DNA of 64,000 bases from Elusimicrobiaceae bacterium (GTDB taxonomy: Bacteria; Elusimicrobiota; Elusimicrobia; Elusimicrobiales; Elusimicrobiaceae), in assembly GCA_017475405.1 (NCBI GenBank), contig JAFVFN010000026.1, positions 1 through 64,000 of the forward strand, in the 5' to 3' direction. Each line of letters starts with the position of its first letter. Position 1 is the stretch's first letter. The notes under the pieces were generated by a model. It was not told the DNA's origin. It worked only from the letters and a program-made list of their open reading frames with translations, and did no database searches. A program made the translations under genes and the position numbers. Below are positions 27,525 to 36,278 of this stretch, one piece after another.

Positions 27525-28145
27525 ATGAAAAAAGTACTAGTGTTGTTAGGTGTAATGTTGTTTTCTGCTTCTGCATTTGCGCTAAATGCCGAAGTGACGA
27601 TGGATAAAAACTGTGCTAGCCAAAAGGCAGAGTTTGAGCAATATGTGGCCAGCCAGAAAAATACATCTTTTATCGTCCAAAATATTCTAATTAATCTCTC
27701 GGATCCGATGGAGACCATGTCGGATGATGAGGCTATGCCCAAAGCACTTTGTTATGCTACTTATCAGGTAAAGGGGCGTCCGTTGGTGGCGTTTGTACGT
27801 GCCAATGCGGAGATTTTCCCGGGGGATATCTCTAAGAAAGAGGCTAAAAAGTTATATAATTTTGCCGATCGTGTAGAAATCCTGAATGAAAAAGCAGAAT
27901 TTGACCGTGTGGTAGCCATGGGCAACGATTCTTATGTGGTGCAGCATATTTTGGGCAATATGGCCGATCCGATGAAACAGATGTCTGATGAACAGGCTCG
28001 TCCCAAAGCAAAAGCCTATGCTGCTTTCAAAGTAAACGGAAAATCCTTTGTAGAATTTGTACGGGATCATTCCAATGATTATACCATGGATGTTGAAATT
28101 GACATGGAAGTTTTTGCCGATCGTGTGGAAAGATTAGCTAAATAG
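27525..28145 (+). CDS. secreted protein with two tandem repeats, unknown function
   Basis: 206 residues with a clear signal peptide (MKKVLVLLGVMLFSASAFA). The mature part is two repeats of about 80 residues, each reading E-F-x-x-x-V, then V-V/I-Q-x-I-L-x-N, D-P-M-x-x-M-S-D, A-x-x-K-A-x-x-Y-A-x-x-V, F-V-R and F-A-D-R-V-E. The match of the two halves is visible by eye and implies an internal duplication. The start at 27525 is chosen over 27462 because AAGGAGGG lies just before it. TATACT at 27486-27491 could be its -10. No family was recognised. Confidence 0.75.
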   Translation: MKKVLVLLGVMLFSASAFALNAEVTMDKNCASQKAEFEQYVASQKNTSFIVQNILINLSDPMETMSDDEAMPKALCYATYQVKGRPLVAFVRANAEIFPGDISKKEAKKLYNFADRVEILNEKAEFDRVVAMGNDSYVVQHILGNMADPMKQMSDEQARPKAKAYAAFKVNGKSFVEFVRDHSNDYTMDVEIDMEVFADRVERLAK

Positions 28146-28167
28146 TTATTTAAGTTCATACAATATG

Positions 28168-28198
28168 TCGCCGCGGGCTTATCCCTCGCGGCGATTTT
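28168..28198 (+). terminator. terminator of the repeat-protein gene
   Basis: Perfect 8-bp GC-rich stem (28168-28175 with 28187-28194) followed by TTTT. Confidence 0.85.
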
Positions 28199-28283
28199 GT
28201 CAAAAAGAGTTCTAAGTTTGCCGGGTTGTTTTTGGGAAGAAAATGCTTATACTAAGAGTAAACCGCGTTAGCAGGAGAACCCT

Positions 28284-28769
28284 ATGAAAAAATTCCTGGC
28301 CGTAATGAGTGTATTAGTACTGACCGTTTCCTTACTGGCAAAACCGACTAATCGGCCCAATCAGCTAGAAAAAAATGTAGAGGAAAAAATCGTCCAGGTT
28401 CAAACAATGCAGTCTGAAAATACGGTATCACCGGAAGCCGTATCACAGGAATTACAGGCCGCCAAGCGAATGATTCAGCAGCAGATGGAGTTCCCGGTAC
28501 ATGTGCAGGACAAGTCCCGGGCCGGAGTTATTTTCGGGCGGCTCATGCCGCTTATGTACAGCTACAATAAGCTTCGCAGGAAAGACAGCGTGCAGTCGCA
28601 AGAAATTGGATCGGTGATTGCTAAAGAAACATTTGTATCCAAGGATGAAAAAGAATTTAAGTTAATACCTTTTATTGAAGAGTACTTGGGAAACGTGACC
28701 ATTCCCAACTTAGCACGGGAATTTGCAGAATTTAAAGAACATATTAGGCAAGATGCTGCTTTGCAATGA
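28284..28769 (+). CDS. small secreted protein of unknown function
   Basis: 161 residues with an N-terminal signal peptide (about 1-19). The mature protein is charged and mostly helical, with no recognised motif and no Cys. GCAGGAG precedes the ATG, and TATACT at about 28248-28253 is a likely -10. It converges on nrdG with a 3-nt gap. Confidence 0.65.
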   Translation: MKKFLAVMSVLVLTVSLLAKPTNRPNQLEKNVEEKIVQVQTMQSENTVSPEAVSQELQAAKRMIQQQMEFPVHVQDKSRAGVIFGRLMPLMYSYNKLRRKDSVQSQEIGSVIAKETFVSKDEKEFKLIPFIEEYLGNVTIPNLAREFAEFKEHIRQDAALQ

Positions 28770-28772
28770 GGC

Positions 28773-29396
28773 TTAGAGCTCTTCGTGCATGACTTTAAGA
28801 GCCGCTTTTTCTTTGGCAACTGGCAAACATTCTTGTACTTTATAATTTTTGCCGTCTACCGCTTGGGAGATCGTGGCAATATCGCTATCACTTAATACTT
28901 CTTTATCGTAGGTGGTGCGGAACTGGTATTCCAGTCCGCTTTGGCGAATTAAATCCATGGATTGACGCAGGATAGTCGAATTGGCTTCCACGCCTGTAAT
29001 GGCGGCGTATTTTTCCAAGGGGGCCTTTAAATCCATGGCAATAAAATCAACAAGTTTTTTATCAATCAATTCTTTGATCACTTCCGGACGGGTCCCGTTG
29101 GTATCCAGTTTGGTTTTGTAACCCAGGGCCTTAATATCCGTCATAAAGCGAACCAAATCTTCCTGCAGGGTGGGTTCTCCACCAGAAACAACAACGCCTT
29201 CCAAGGTGCCTTGGCGGCGTTTTAAAAAGGATATTACTTCCTCTTCGGGCATAGATTCCAGAAACATATGGGGGTACACCAACTCCGGGTTGTGGCAATA
29301 GCGACAACGAAAGTTACACCCCTGTGTAAAGATAATGGCTGCCGGCCGACCGGGAAAGTCGATGAGTGTGAATTTAACAAGTCCACCCAGTTTCAT
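28773..29396 (-). CDS. nrdG: anaerobic ribonucleotide reductase activating protein (radical SAM)
   Basis: Generates the glycyl radical on class III ribonucleotide reductase by reductive SAM cleavage. The radical-SAM cluster motif C-x3-C-x2-C is in TQGCNFRCRYCHNPEL near residue 28, with GGEPTLQ downstream. 207 residues. It is the last gene of the unit nrdD, nrdD-tail, nrdG on the minus strand, 27 nt after the glycyl-radical tail gene. Confidence 0.92.
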   Translation of the reverse strand: MKLGGLVKFTLIDFPGRPAAIIFTQGCNFRCRYCHNPELVYPHMFLESMPEEEVISFLKRRQGTLEGVVVSGGEPTLQEDLVRFMTDIKALGYKTKLDTNGTRPEVIKELIDKKLVDFIAMDLKAPLEKYAAITGVEANSTILRQSMDLIRQSGLEYQFRTTYDKEVLSDSDIATISQAVDGKNYKVQECLPVAKEKAALKVMHEEL

Positions 29397-29423
29397 GGAA
29401 TCTATACTCTAAAAAGGAGAAAG

Positions 29424-29648
29424 TTATCTGTCGCTGGCGCATTCGCAACCGCAAGAGCAGCCACCTTCGACGTTCAAGGTTTTGCGCATGGAATATTCTT
29501 CTTTTTTACCTTTGTTCCAGTTTTGTACCGGGCGCAAATAACCTACTACGCGGGAATACACTTCGCATTTAGAGCCTTGTACTTCGCTTATTTCTTTTTT
29601 AAGATCCGAGATTTTGGTTTCTACAGCTTGTCTTTCTTGTGCAGTCAT
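29424..29648 (-). CDS. separate glycyl-radical tail of the class III ribonucleotide reductase
   Basis: A 74-residue protein with a helical N-terminal half and KCEVYSRVVGYLRPVQNWNKGKKEEY, which is the C-terminal glycyl-radical segment of NrdD proteins (compare RVCGYLG in E. coli). Gly36 would be the radical site. The large NrdD encoded next door stops at its zinc-binding motif and lacks this segment, so the two chains together should make one enzyme. The tail ends in a Cys-rich CSCGCEC. AGGAG ribosome site and possibly its own promoter. Confidence 0.82.
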   Translation of the reverse strand: MTAQERQAVETKISDLKKEISEVQGSKCEVYSRVVGYLRPVQNWNKGKKEEYSMRKTLNVEGGCSCGCECASDR

Positions 29649-29741
29649 GGCTTGTTCTCCTATGTATAATATGCTTAATATGAGGGGGTCCGTGAAAAAC
29701 CCTTTCTTTTATTATGGCAATTTGCCAAATCGGTTTCAATT

Positions 29742-29774
29742 ACTTTTTAGGGTTAGATGTTAACCCTAAAAAGT
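29742..29774. other. perfect inverted repeat between nrdD and its tail gene
   Basis: A 14-bp perfect stem (29742-29755 with 29761-29774) and 5-nt loop lie directly after the nrdD stop. No convincing T-run follows on the minus strand, so it may be a weak terminator or a stabilising 3' end that sets the ratio of the large and small RNR chains. Confidence 0.6.
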
Positions 29775-29776
29775 GT

Positions 29777-31837
29777 TTATTTACTATAGAGCTGTTCTTC
29801 TAACATGGCAATTTTGCGCTGCAGCTCTTGTATGCGTTCGGCTTTACATTTGGGGCATTCAAAATGTTCTCCCGCAATATAACCGCACTTGGGGCATACA
29901 CTAAACGTCGGCGTGATGGAGAAATACGGCAATGTATAGCGTTCGCATACGGTTTTGATAAAGCGCTTCATGGCTTCCAAATCTTTAATACGTTCACCGG
30001 TAAAGATGTGTTGTACGGTTCCGCCGGTGTATTGAGATTGGATGGTACTTTGTAAGTCTAACATCTCAAATACATCATCGGTATAGTTGACCGGTAATTG
30101 TGAAGAGTTGGTGTAAAAAGGCTGATGTCCTTCTTTGTACAACGTTTCGTTGGCACAGATGATTTCCGGATAACGTTCTTTGTCCAGCTTAGCCAAACGG
30201 TAAGAGGTACCTTCCGCCGGGGTAGCTTCTAAGTTATAGTTATTACCGGTTTCTTCTTGGAATTTAACCAATGTTTCGCGCATAAAAGTAAGTACTTTTT
30301 CGGCAAACGCTTTGCCTTTTTCGGTACCGATGTCTTCTCCGATCAGGTTGACGGCGGCTTCGTTTAAACCTACCAGTCCGATGGTGGAGAAGTGGTTCTT
30401 CCAGAACTCACCAAAGCGTTGTCGGATGGAACGCAGGTAAAAACTCATATACGGATAGAGGTTCCCTTTGGTAAAGCGTTCAATGACTTTACGTTTGATT
30501 TCCAAACTGGTTTTGGCTACTTCCATGCGGTCTTTTAAGTTGGCAAAAAATTCATCTTCGTCCTTGGATAAGTACCCCAAGCGTGGCAAGTTAATGGTAA
30601 CTACGCCGATGGAACCAGTCAACGGGGCCGATCCGAATAATCCGCCGCCTCGTTTGCGCAGTTCGCGGTTATCAATACGTAAACGGCAACACATGGAACG
30701 TGCGTCTTCCGGGTTCATATCCGAATTAATGAAGTTGGCAAAGTACGGGATCCCGTATTTGGCAGTCATTTCCCACAGGGGTTCCAGTTTGGGGTTGGAC
30801 CAGTCAAATTCTTTGGTGATATTGTATGTAGGGATCGGGAACGTAAACACGCGGCCTTTGGCGTCACCGGCCAGCATGACTTCGCAGAACGCACGGTTCA
30901 ACATATCCATTTCGTTTTGGAACTCACCGTAGGTTTTGTCTTGCAGTTTACCGCCGATGATTACGGGCTGGTCCTTGTAATAAGAAGGAACCGTTAAGTC
31001 CATGGTCAGGTTGGTAAACGGGGTCTGGAAACCCACACGGGTCGGTACGTTGACGTTAAATAAAAATTCTTGTAAGGCTTGTTTGACTTCCTCGTAAGTC
31101 AGTTTATCATAATAGATAAACGGGGCAAGCAATGTATCAAAATTGCTAAAGGCCTGTGCGCCAGCACTTTCGCCCTGCAGTGTATAGAAAAAGTTGACTA
31201 CCTGCCCTAAAGCGGTACGGAAGTGTTTGGCTGGTTTGGATTCGGCTTTACCGACTACTCCCGTAAAACCGCTGAGCAGCAAATCCTGTAAATCCCAGCC
31301 TACACAGTAGGCTCCCAATAATCCCAAATCGTGCAGATGGAAATCCCCTTCGCTGTGCATGCGGCGTACGTTTTCGGGGTAAATTTTGTTGAGCCAGTAT
31401 ACTTTGCTGATTTCCGAAGAAATATAGTTGTTTAACCCCTGCAACGAGTAACCCATGTTACTGTTTTCATTGACCTGCCAGTCAATTTTTTGCAGGTATT
31501 GGTCTACCAAATCTACGTTAAATTTGGAAGAAATCTCACGCATACGGGCATGCTGATCGCGATATAAAATATAGGCTTTGGCCGTTTTATGGTAATTGGA
31601 AGTTAACAGCACATCTTCCACAATATCCTGTACGTTTTCCACGTTGGGAATGGTATCGGAGTATAATTGTTGGATAATATTAATGGCGCGGATGGTTAGT
31701 TTTTTAGCGGTATTGTCATCAAATTCCCCGGTCGCTTCGGCAGCCTTGGTAATAGCATTGCTAATTTTTTTGGATTCAAAGCGTTGGGTAGTTCCGTCGC
31801 GCTTAACAATGTGCGTGATAACTTCTGCGTTTTCCAT
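29777..31837 (-). CDS. nrdD: anaerobic ribonucleoside-triphosphate reductase, large chain without glycyl-radical tail
   Basis: Reduces ribonucleotides to deoxyribonucleotides without oxygen. An ATP-cone regulatory domain is at the N-terminus (about 7-95, starting HIVKRDGTTQRFE). The barrel follows, and the C-terminus has the zinc motif CPKCGY...CPKCKAERIQELQ and ends at residue 686 in a short coiled segment. The RVxGY glycyl-radical motif is not in this chain but in the next gene. Formate-type or thioredoxin-type reductant use cannot be assigned by eye. Confidence 0.9.
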   Translation of the reverse strand: MENAEVITHIVKRDGTTQRFESKKISNAITKAAEATGEFDDNTAKKLTIRAINIIQQLYSDTIPNVENVQDIVEDVLLTSNYHKTAKAYILYRDQHARMREISSKFNVDLVDQYLQKIDWQVNENSNMGYSLQGLNNYISSEISKVYWLNKIYPENVRRMHSEGDFHLHDLGLLGAYCVGWDLQDLLLSGFTGVVGKAESKPAKHFRTALGQVVNFFYTLQGESAGAQAFSNFDTLLAPFIYYDKLTYEEVKQALQEFLFNVNVPTRVGFQTPFTNLTMDLTVPSYYKDQPVIIGGKLQDKTYGEFQNEMDMLNRAFCEVMLAGDAKGRVFTFPIPTYNITKEFDWSNPKLEPLWEMTAKYGIPYFANFINSDMNPEDARSMCCRLRIDNRELRKRGGGLFGSAPLTGSIGVVTINLPRLGYLSKDEDEFFANLKDRMEVAKTSLEIKRKVIERFTKGNLYPYMSFYLRSIRQRFGEFWKNHFSTIGLVGLNEAAVNLIGEDIGTEKGKAFAEKVLTFMRETLVKFQEETGNNYNLEATPAEGTSYRLAKLDKERYPEIICANETLYKEGHQPFYTNSSQLPVNYTDDVFEMLDLQSTIQSQYTGGTVQHIFTGERIKDLEAMKRFIKTVCERYTLPYFSITPTFSVCPKCGYIAGEHFECPKCKAERIQELQRKIAMLEEQLYSK

Positions 31838-32229
31838 AAATCAAGTTCCTAAGTAAAAAATTGCCGCGTACATGCGGTGAAAAATTAAAACAAAAACAAA
31901 CTAAAATTGCAGATTCCCTCGTAAGCGCGGCACTACTCATGCACTAAAACAGTTGGTATTACGTCTTAAAATGAACTGCTTGGCTTTCTAAGAAAACAGC
32001 GTTCGTAGCCTGTTAATAATAATTATTACTAATAAGCGCGTTTGTGTCAAATTTTTTGAGGACCTATAATTTTTTATATAAAAAATAAGGAAAACGAAAA
32101 AATGATCTAGGCCCTCAAACGGTTTGCGTCTTACCAAAAAACGATTTTTACCGTCTAATATCAGTTTTACCCTTGACGTAAAGGACAAAACTAATTACAA
32201 TGTAAGCAAGCCTAAATAAAGGGGGAGTT
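31838..32229. promoter_or_regulatory. divergent regulatory region between nrdD and a small membrane protein gene
   Basis: 392 nt without a gene. Plus strand: TTGACG (32173-32178), 17 nt, TACAAT (32196-32201), a good promoter for the gene at 32230. Minus strand: TTGACA (32045-32050), about 17 nt, then AATAAT, giving nrdD a 5' leader of about 180 nt. That leader has a GCCGCG/CGCGGC pairing (around 31930 and 31865) close to the nrdD start. No NrdR box or known riboswitch was recognised. Confidence 0.6.
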
Positions 32230-32487
32230 ATGTTAGATTTTTATCAGATATGTGCTTTAATAGCAGTACTTGCATTTGTTGTGCTCGTCGTATTTGTGGT
32301 ACGTGCCGTCCTGCAAATAACTAAAACGGCTGAAGCCGTAGAGTATTTGGCATTAACCACGGCCGAAAAGGTTGATAAAACACAAAGTACCTTTGATTTA
32401 TTAGATAAGGCTTCTAATTTTGTAGACAATGGTGTATATCGTACGGTAGCGATGGGAATTGACCTGTTTAAACGCTTTAGAAAATAA
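32230..32487 (+). CDS. small single-helix membrane protein (DUF948-like)
   Basis: 85 residues: a membrane helix at about 6-30, then an amphipathic region (ITKTAEAVEYLALTTAEKVDKTQSTFDLLDKASNF) and a basic end. This resembles short DUF948-type proteins but the similarity is general. GGGGGAG ribosome site, its own canonical promoter and its own terminator make it a single-gene unit. Function unknown. Confidence 0.7.
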   Translation: MLDFYQICALIAVLAFVVLVVFVVRAVLQITKTAEAVEYLALTTAEKVDKTQSTFDLLDKASNFVDNGVYRTVAMGIDLFKRFRK

Positions 32488-32505
32488 CGTCTAGAGATAT
32501 TGAGC

Positions 32506-32546
32506 TAGCAGGGTAATAACTTTAGGTTATTACCCTGCTATTTTTT
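32506..32546 (+). terminator. terminator of the small membrane protein gene
   Basis: Perfect 14-bp stem (32506-32519 with 32527-32540), 7-nt loop and six T. Confidence 0.9.
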
Positions 32547-32582
32547 GGAAAAAAAGTACTTCGGTTATGTTATAATGTAAAT

Positions 32583-32817
32583 ACAATTTAAAACTATTTT
32601 TGGGCCGTATTACAGGATACGGGAATGCTTCTTATGAAGCACTCGCAGAAGTCAAAAATAGCCGATATTAGGTATGATTGGGGTCAGCTGCCTCAATAAT
32701 ACCGAAGGTTTCCCGCTTGTCAAGCGGGAGACTACGGCTGTTGTATTGGATTTCTTCTGCGAGGTCCGGTATGACAGCCGTTTTGTAATACGCTCCCAAG
32801 AATAAGCGGGAGTAGCT
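32583..32817 (+). ncRNA. structured leader RNA, copy 5, before an ATP-grasp gene instead of a pilin
   Basis: TATAAT at 32571-32576. S1 (32594-32602) pairs with S2 (32653-32661). K1 (32642-32651) is a perfect 10-bp complement of K2 (32754-32763) inside the terminator-like stem, followed by TTTT. S3 (32795-32804) pairs with S1 with one G-U and lies directly before GCGGGAG. It has the same architecture and spacing as the pilin leaders but drives a non-pilin gene. Confidence 0.85.
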
Positions 32818-33774
32818 ATGATACCAAAGATAAGGAGTATATGTCGTAATATTGCCAAAGATCCTAAAAAAATTATTTCATACAGTTTGCTGGTTGTTGG
32901 TCCGGTGTTACCGGATAAATTATATTTACAAGTCAAATGGTGGTCGGTTACCGGCCGGACCTTAAATCTCCGTTCCCCGCAGGGATTTAATGAGAAAATA
33001 CAGTGGCTCAAGCTGTATAACCGTCGTAGCGAATATACAGCGTTAGCCGATAAATATGAGGTAAGAAAATACGTTAAAAAGACGATCGGAGAGGAATATT
33101 TGCTCCCGTTGCTTGGCGTGTGGGAAAGGGCCGAAGATATTGATTTTAAGCAATTACCTGATCAGTTTGTCCTTAAATGTACGCATAATTCGGGCGGGGG
33201 AATGTGTTTATGTAAAGATAAAAAACAATTGAATATTCCCCGCGTGGTTCAAGCATTGAATACAGCTCTTAAAAAGAATTTTTACCGACAGTTTCGGGAA
33301 TGGGTCTATAAGGACATTCCCCCGCGGATTATTGCAGAACCGTTTTTAATAGACCGGGATTCGTCCAATAAACTGGGTACCCTGATAGATTATAAGTTTT
33401 ATTGTTTTAACGGAGAGCCCAAGTTCTTATATGTGGGAGCAGACGATGTTTCTCAAGGCAAAAAAGGAGAGTTGGCATTATCTGTATTGGACCTGGACTG
33501 GAAACCGGCTCCGTTCGGACGCGCCGATCATCAACCGTTGGCGCAAGCGGTTGATAAACCTAAACAGTTTGAACAAATGGTAATGCTGGCTCGCAAGCTT
33601 TCCCGGGGGATTCCGTTTGTCCGGGTAGATTTATATTGGGTAAACGGGCAAATTTTATTTTCCGAAATGACATTTTATCCGGGTGCCGGATACGGGTTGT
33701 TTTCTCCCCTGGAATGGGAACATAAAATCGGGAAATGGCTTGCTCTTCCAACAGGGACTAACCATGAGAGGTAA
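32818..33774 (+). CDS. TupA-like ATP-grasp family protein
   Basis: 318 residues resembling the TupA-like ATP-grasp family found in polysaccharide clusters: FNEKIQWLKLYNR near the N-terminus, ADKYEVRKYVK, LPDQFVLKCTHNSGG (phosphate-binding part), DYKFYCFNGEPKFLYV, VRVDLYWVNGQILFSEMTFYPGAG (metal-binding acidic residues). Such enzymes probably ligate an amino acid or similar group to a surface polymer. No glycan cluster surrounds it. Its only visible link is the pilin-type leader, which suggests shared control with pilins. Confidence 0.82.
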   Translation: MIPKIRSICRNIAKDPKKIISYSLLVVGPVLPDKLYLQVKWWSVTGRTLNLRSPQGFNEKIQWLKLYNRRSEYTALADKYEVRKYVKKTIGEEYLLPLLGVWERAEDIDFKQLPDQFVLKCTHNSGGGMCLCKDKKQLNIPRVVQALNTALKKNFYRQFREWVYKDIPPRIIAEPFLIDRDSSNKLGTLIDYKFYCFNGEPKFLYVGADDVSQGKKGELALSVLDLDWKPAPFGRADHQPLAQAVDKPKQFEQMVMLARKLSRGIPFVRVDLYWVNGQILFSEMTFYPGAGYGLFSPLEWEHKIGKWLALPTGTNHER

Positions 33775-33856
33775 AACTGATTGAGAGTCAATATGTTAGC
33801 ATCACGTATGTTCTGTTGGGGGTAAAATATTTTATCTACTATTATAAAATCAGGAT

Positions 33857-33880
33857 CCCCGCGTGCCATACCACGCGGGG
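33857..33880. terminator. hairpin terminator between the ATP-grasp gene and tspO
   Basis: Perfect 9-bp GC-rich stem (33857-33865 with 33872-33880) with a 6-nt loop between convergent genes. The T-run on the plus side is short (TGTTGT). Confidence 0.7.
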
Positions 33881-33921
33881 TGTTGTCTCCATAATCCTAC
33901 CCTTTCCCCCTTATGCTCAGG

Positions 33922-34395
33922 TTAATTGAGCATCATAAATCCGGCTGTCAGGTACGTGGCAAATAATAGCCACAACCAATAGGGCCACAACAGTGCTGCT
34001 GCCAATCTGCTATGTTTGGCAAATGCCCGGTGCATAAAGAACCCGGTTAAGAGCATCAGTGCTACAACTGCTAAAGCAAGCGGCAGGTTATGCATTCCGA
34101 AAAATACCGGTGTCCAACAGGCATTTAAAATAAGTTGTATTCCGAGCAGCCAGGCCGCAAAGTGCTTTTTCTCATCCACTCCCCGGCAAAAGATCCAGGC
34201 AGCCGAGATACCCAGCAACAGATACAACATCCCCCACATTAGACCAAATACCGAGTCCGGTGGTGTGAGGGGCGGAGATACCAAAGTGTGGTACCATGAC
34301 ATATTGGGTTGCACGAAAGGCATGCTGACCACGGCAGGCAGCTGACACATTAGCAACCATAAGACTATTCTGAGTAAGTAGTTTATTGTTTTCAT
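33922..34395 (-). CDS. tspO: TspO/MBR family membrane protein
   Basis: Five-helix membrane protein related to the tryptophan-rich sensory protein and mitochondrial benzodiazepine receptor, which binds porphyrins and related ligands. Family features: the PPL-TPPDSVFGLMWGMLYLLLG segment, ILNACWTPVFFG and WPYWLWLLFATYL near the C-terminus. 157 residues, normal. Its physiological role in an anaerobe is unclear. Divergent from accB. Confidence 0.9.
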   Translation of the reverse strand: MKTINYLLRIVLWLLMCQLPAVVSMPFVQPNMSWYHTLVSPPLTPPDSVFGLMWGMLYLLLGISAAWIFCRGVDEKKHFAAWLLGIQLILNACWTPVFFGMHNLPLALAVVALMLLTGFFMHRAFAKHSRLAAALLWPYWLWLLFATYLTAGFMMLN

Positions 34396-34521
34396 ACACC
34401 CTTAGTTTGGCAAATCTGCAAATCACTGCCAAGAGGCAAAAATTGATTAGTTGGGTTTGTGTGTTTTGTGCCAAAAATGCTAAAATAATAACAAGTATTT
34501 TTTTAGTCGCATGAGGAATTT

Positions 34522-34896
34522 ATGGATACCAAATTAATTTCCGAAGTTACCAATTGGATGAAGACGACCGATTTAGCCGAATTTTGTTACGAAAAAGACG
34601 GCAACTGTATTGAAATCAAAACTCAAGAAGCACTGCCCGAACCGGCGCAGTTTACCTGCTCACTAACCGCAGTTACTGCTCCTGCCGTAGGTATTTATCA
34701 TTTGGCTGCCAAAGGCAAAAATTTAACTTTGGCTGAAGGTCAAACGGTGCAGGAAGGGGATGCTTTGGGTCTTGTGGAAACCGTTTCCAAAAAACATGCG
34801 GTTACGGCTCCCGTGAGCGGCAAGCTTCGTAAAATCACGGCCCAGGAAGGGGCTGTGGTAGAGTTTGGGTTACCGTTATTTTTTATTGAGAAATAA
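34522..34896 (+). CDS. accB: biotin carboxyl carrier protein-like, without the acceptor lysine
   Basis: 124 residues with the BCCP plan: helical N-terminus, a short linker, and a C-terminal biotinyl-type barrel starting VTAPAVGIYHLA. The biotin hairpin, normally E-A-M-K-M, reads E86-T-V-S89-K-K-H. With no gap on either side (GDALGLVE before, APVSGKL after), Ser89 occupies the biotin-lysine position and the next two residues are Lys. It lies 2 nt before accC, which supports a BCCP origin. Whether it is biotinylated at a shifted Lys, is a non-biotinylated partner, or is dead is open. Confidence 0.82.
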   Translation: MDTKLISEVTNWMKTTDLAEFCYEKDGNCIEIKTQEALPEPAQFTCSLTAVTAPAVGIYHLAAKGKNLTLAEGQTVQEGDALGLVETVSKKHAVTAPVSGKLRKITAQEGAVVEFGLPLFFIEK

Positions 34897-34898
34897 GT

Positions 34899-36278
34899 AT
34901 GGCTGCCACGATCAAAATTACCCCTTTTAAAAAAGTACTCATCGCCAACCGCGGTGAGATTGCCTTGCGTGTAATTCGCACACTCAAAGAAATGAATATC
35001 CGCAGCGTGGCTGTTTATTCCGAGGCGGACCGCAACAGTTTACACGTACGTATGGCCGATGAAGCCGTTTGTATCGGTGCCGCGCCGTCTTCTATGAGCT
35101 ATTTGAATATAGACGCCTTGGTAACGGCTGCCAAAGTGACAGGTGCCGATGCCGTGCATCCGGGATATGGATTTTTATCTGAAAATGCCGATTTTGCCAA
35201 TGCAGTCACCAAAGCAGGGATGACATTCATCGGACCGACGGCACACGCGATTGAAATGTTGGGTGTAAAGTCTACGGCCCGTGAAATCGCCATTAAAGCC
35301 GGAGTGCCGATTACTCCCGGTTCTGACGGAATTGTCGGTAAAAACTATCATGCTGTAGCCAAAAAGATTGGGTTCCCGATTATGATTAAGGCAACCCTGG
35401 GCGGCGGCGGAAAAGGGATGCGCGCGTGCTTAAAAGAAGAAGATTTGGATTTGATGATGAAAACCGCGCAAGGCGAAGCGCGTGCCAACTTTGGTGATGA
35501 CCGCGTGTATTTTGAAAAACTCGTTTTAAATCCGCGTCATATTGAAGTGCAGGTAGCGGCCGATAATTACGGTAACGTAGTAGCATTTGCCGAGCGTGAC
35601 TGCAGTATGCAGCGGCGCCACCAAAAACTGGTAGAAGAATCCCCTTCTCCGTTTGTGGATCCTAAAACACGTCAAAAACTTCAAGAAGCTGCTGCCAAGC
35701 TCATTAAAGCGGCTAATTACCGTGGTGTCGGTACGGTAGAGTTTTTAATGGCTCCTACCAAAGAGTTTTATTTCATGGAAGTTAATACGCGCCTGCAGGT
35801 AGAACATCCAGTAACAGAGGCCGTATGCGGACAGGATTTAGTGAAAATGCAAATCCAGATTGCACAGGGAGAACCGTTACATATTACGCAGACCGAAGCC
35901 GGCAAAGTACGCTGTCATGCCATTGAGCATCGTATTAACGCCGAAGACAGTGAACACAACTTTATGCCGTGTCCCGGTATCTTAACGGAATGGATCCCGG
36001 CCGGCGGATTGGGGGTGCGTGTAGATAGCCACATGTATAACGGTTATACAATTCCCAGTTATTATGACAGTTTGATTGCCAAGTTAATCGTAACGGCACC
36101 GGACCGCGAGAGACTGCTTAAGCGTAGCGAGCGATGTTTAACGGAATTTGCCATTGGCGGTGTCAAAACCACGATTCCGTTCCATCAGAAGATTTTAGCC
36201 AATAATGATTTTAGACAGGGCAATATGGATACGGGGCTTATTGAACGGATGATGAAAGATGATGAAGGCCAAAAATAA
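34899..36278 (+). CDS. accC: biotin carboxylase
   Basis: ATP-dependent carboxylation of biotin on a carrier protein. Motifs: [39 protein letters not shown] (ATP loop), [22 protein letters not shown] and [19 protein letters not shown], all intact. 459 residues, normal. It follows the odd accB and would need a biotinylated acceptor. OadA's biotin domain is the only canonical one in the window. The 3' end overlaps the next gene by 20 nt. Confidence 0.95.
   Translation: MAATIKITPFKKVLIANRGEIALRVIRTLKEMNIRSVAVYSEADRNSLHVRMADEAVCIGAAPSSMSYLNIDALVTAAKVTGADAVHPGYGFLSENADFANAVTKAGMTFIGPTAHAIEMLGVKSTAREIAIKAGVPITPGSDGIVGKNYHAVAKKIGFPIMIKATLGGGGKGMRACLKEEDLDLMMKTAQGEARANFGDDRVYFEKLVLNPRHIEVQVAADNYGNVVAFAERDCSMQRRHQKLVEESPSPFVDPKTRQKLQEAAAKLIKAANYRGVGTVEFLMAPTKEFYFMEVNTRLQVEHPVTEAVCGQDLVKMQIQIAQGEPLHITQTEAGKVRCHAIEHRINAEDSEHNFMPCPGILTEWIPAGGLGVRVDSHMYNGYTIPSYYDSLIAKLIVTAPDRERLLKRSERCLTEFAIGGVKTTIPFHQKILANNDFRQGNMDTGLIERMMKDDEGQK

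Noticed and set aside
31838-32015. nrdD leader as a cobalamin or other known riboswitch
   Set aside because: No conserved core of a known riboswitch was found. Only a weak stem near the start codon is visible.
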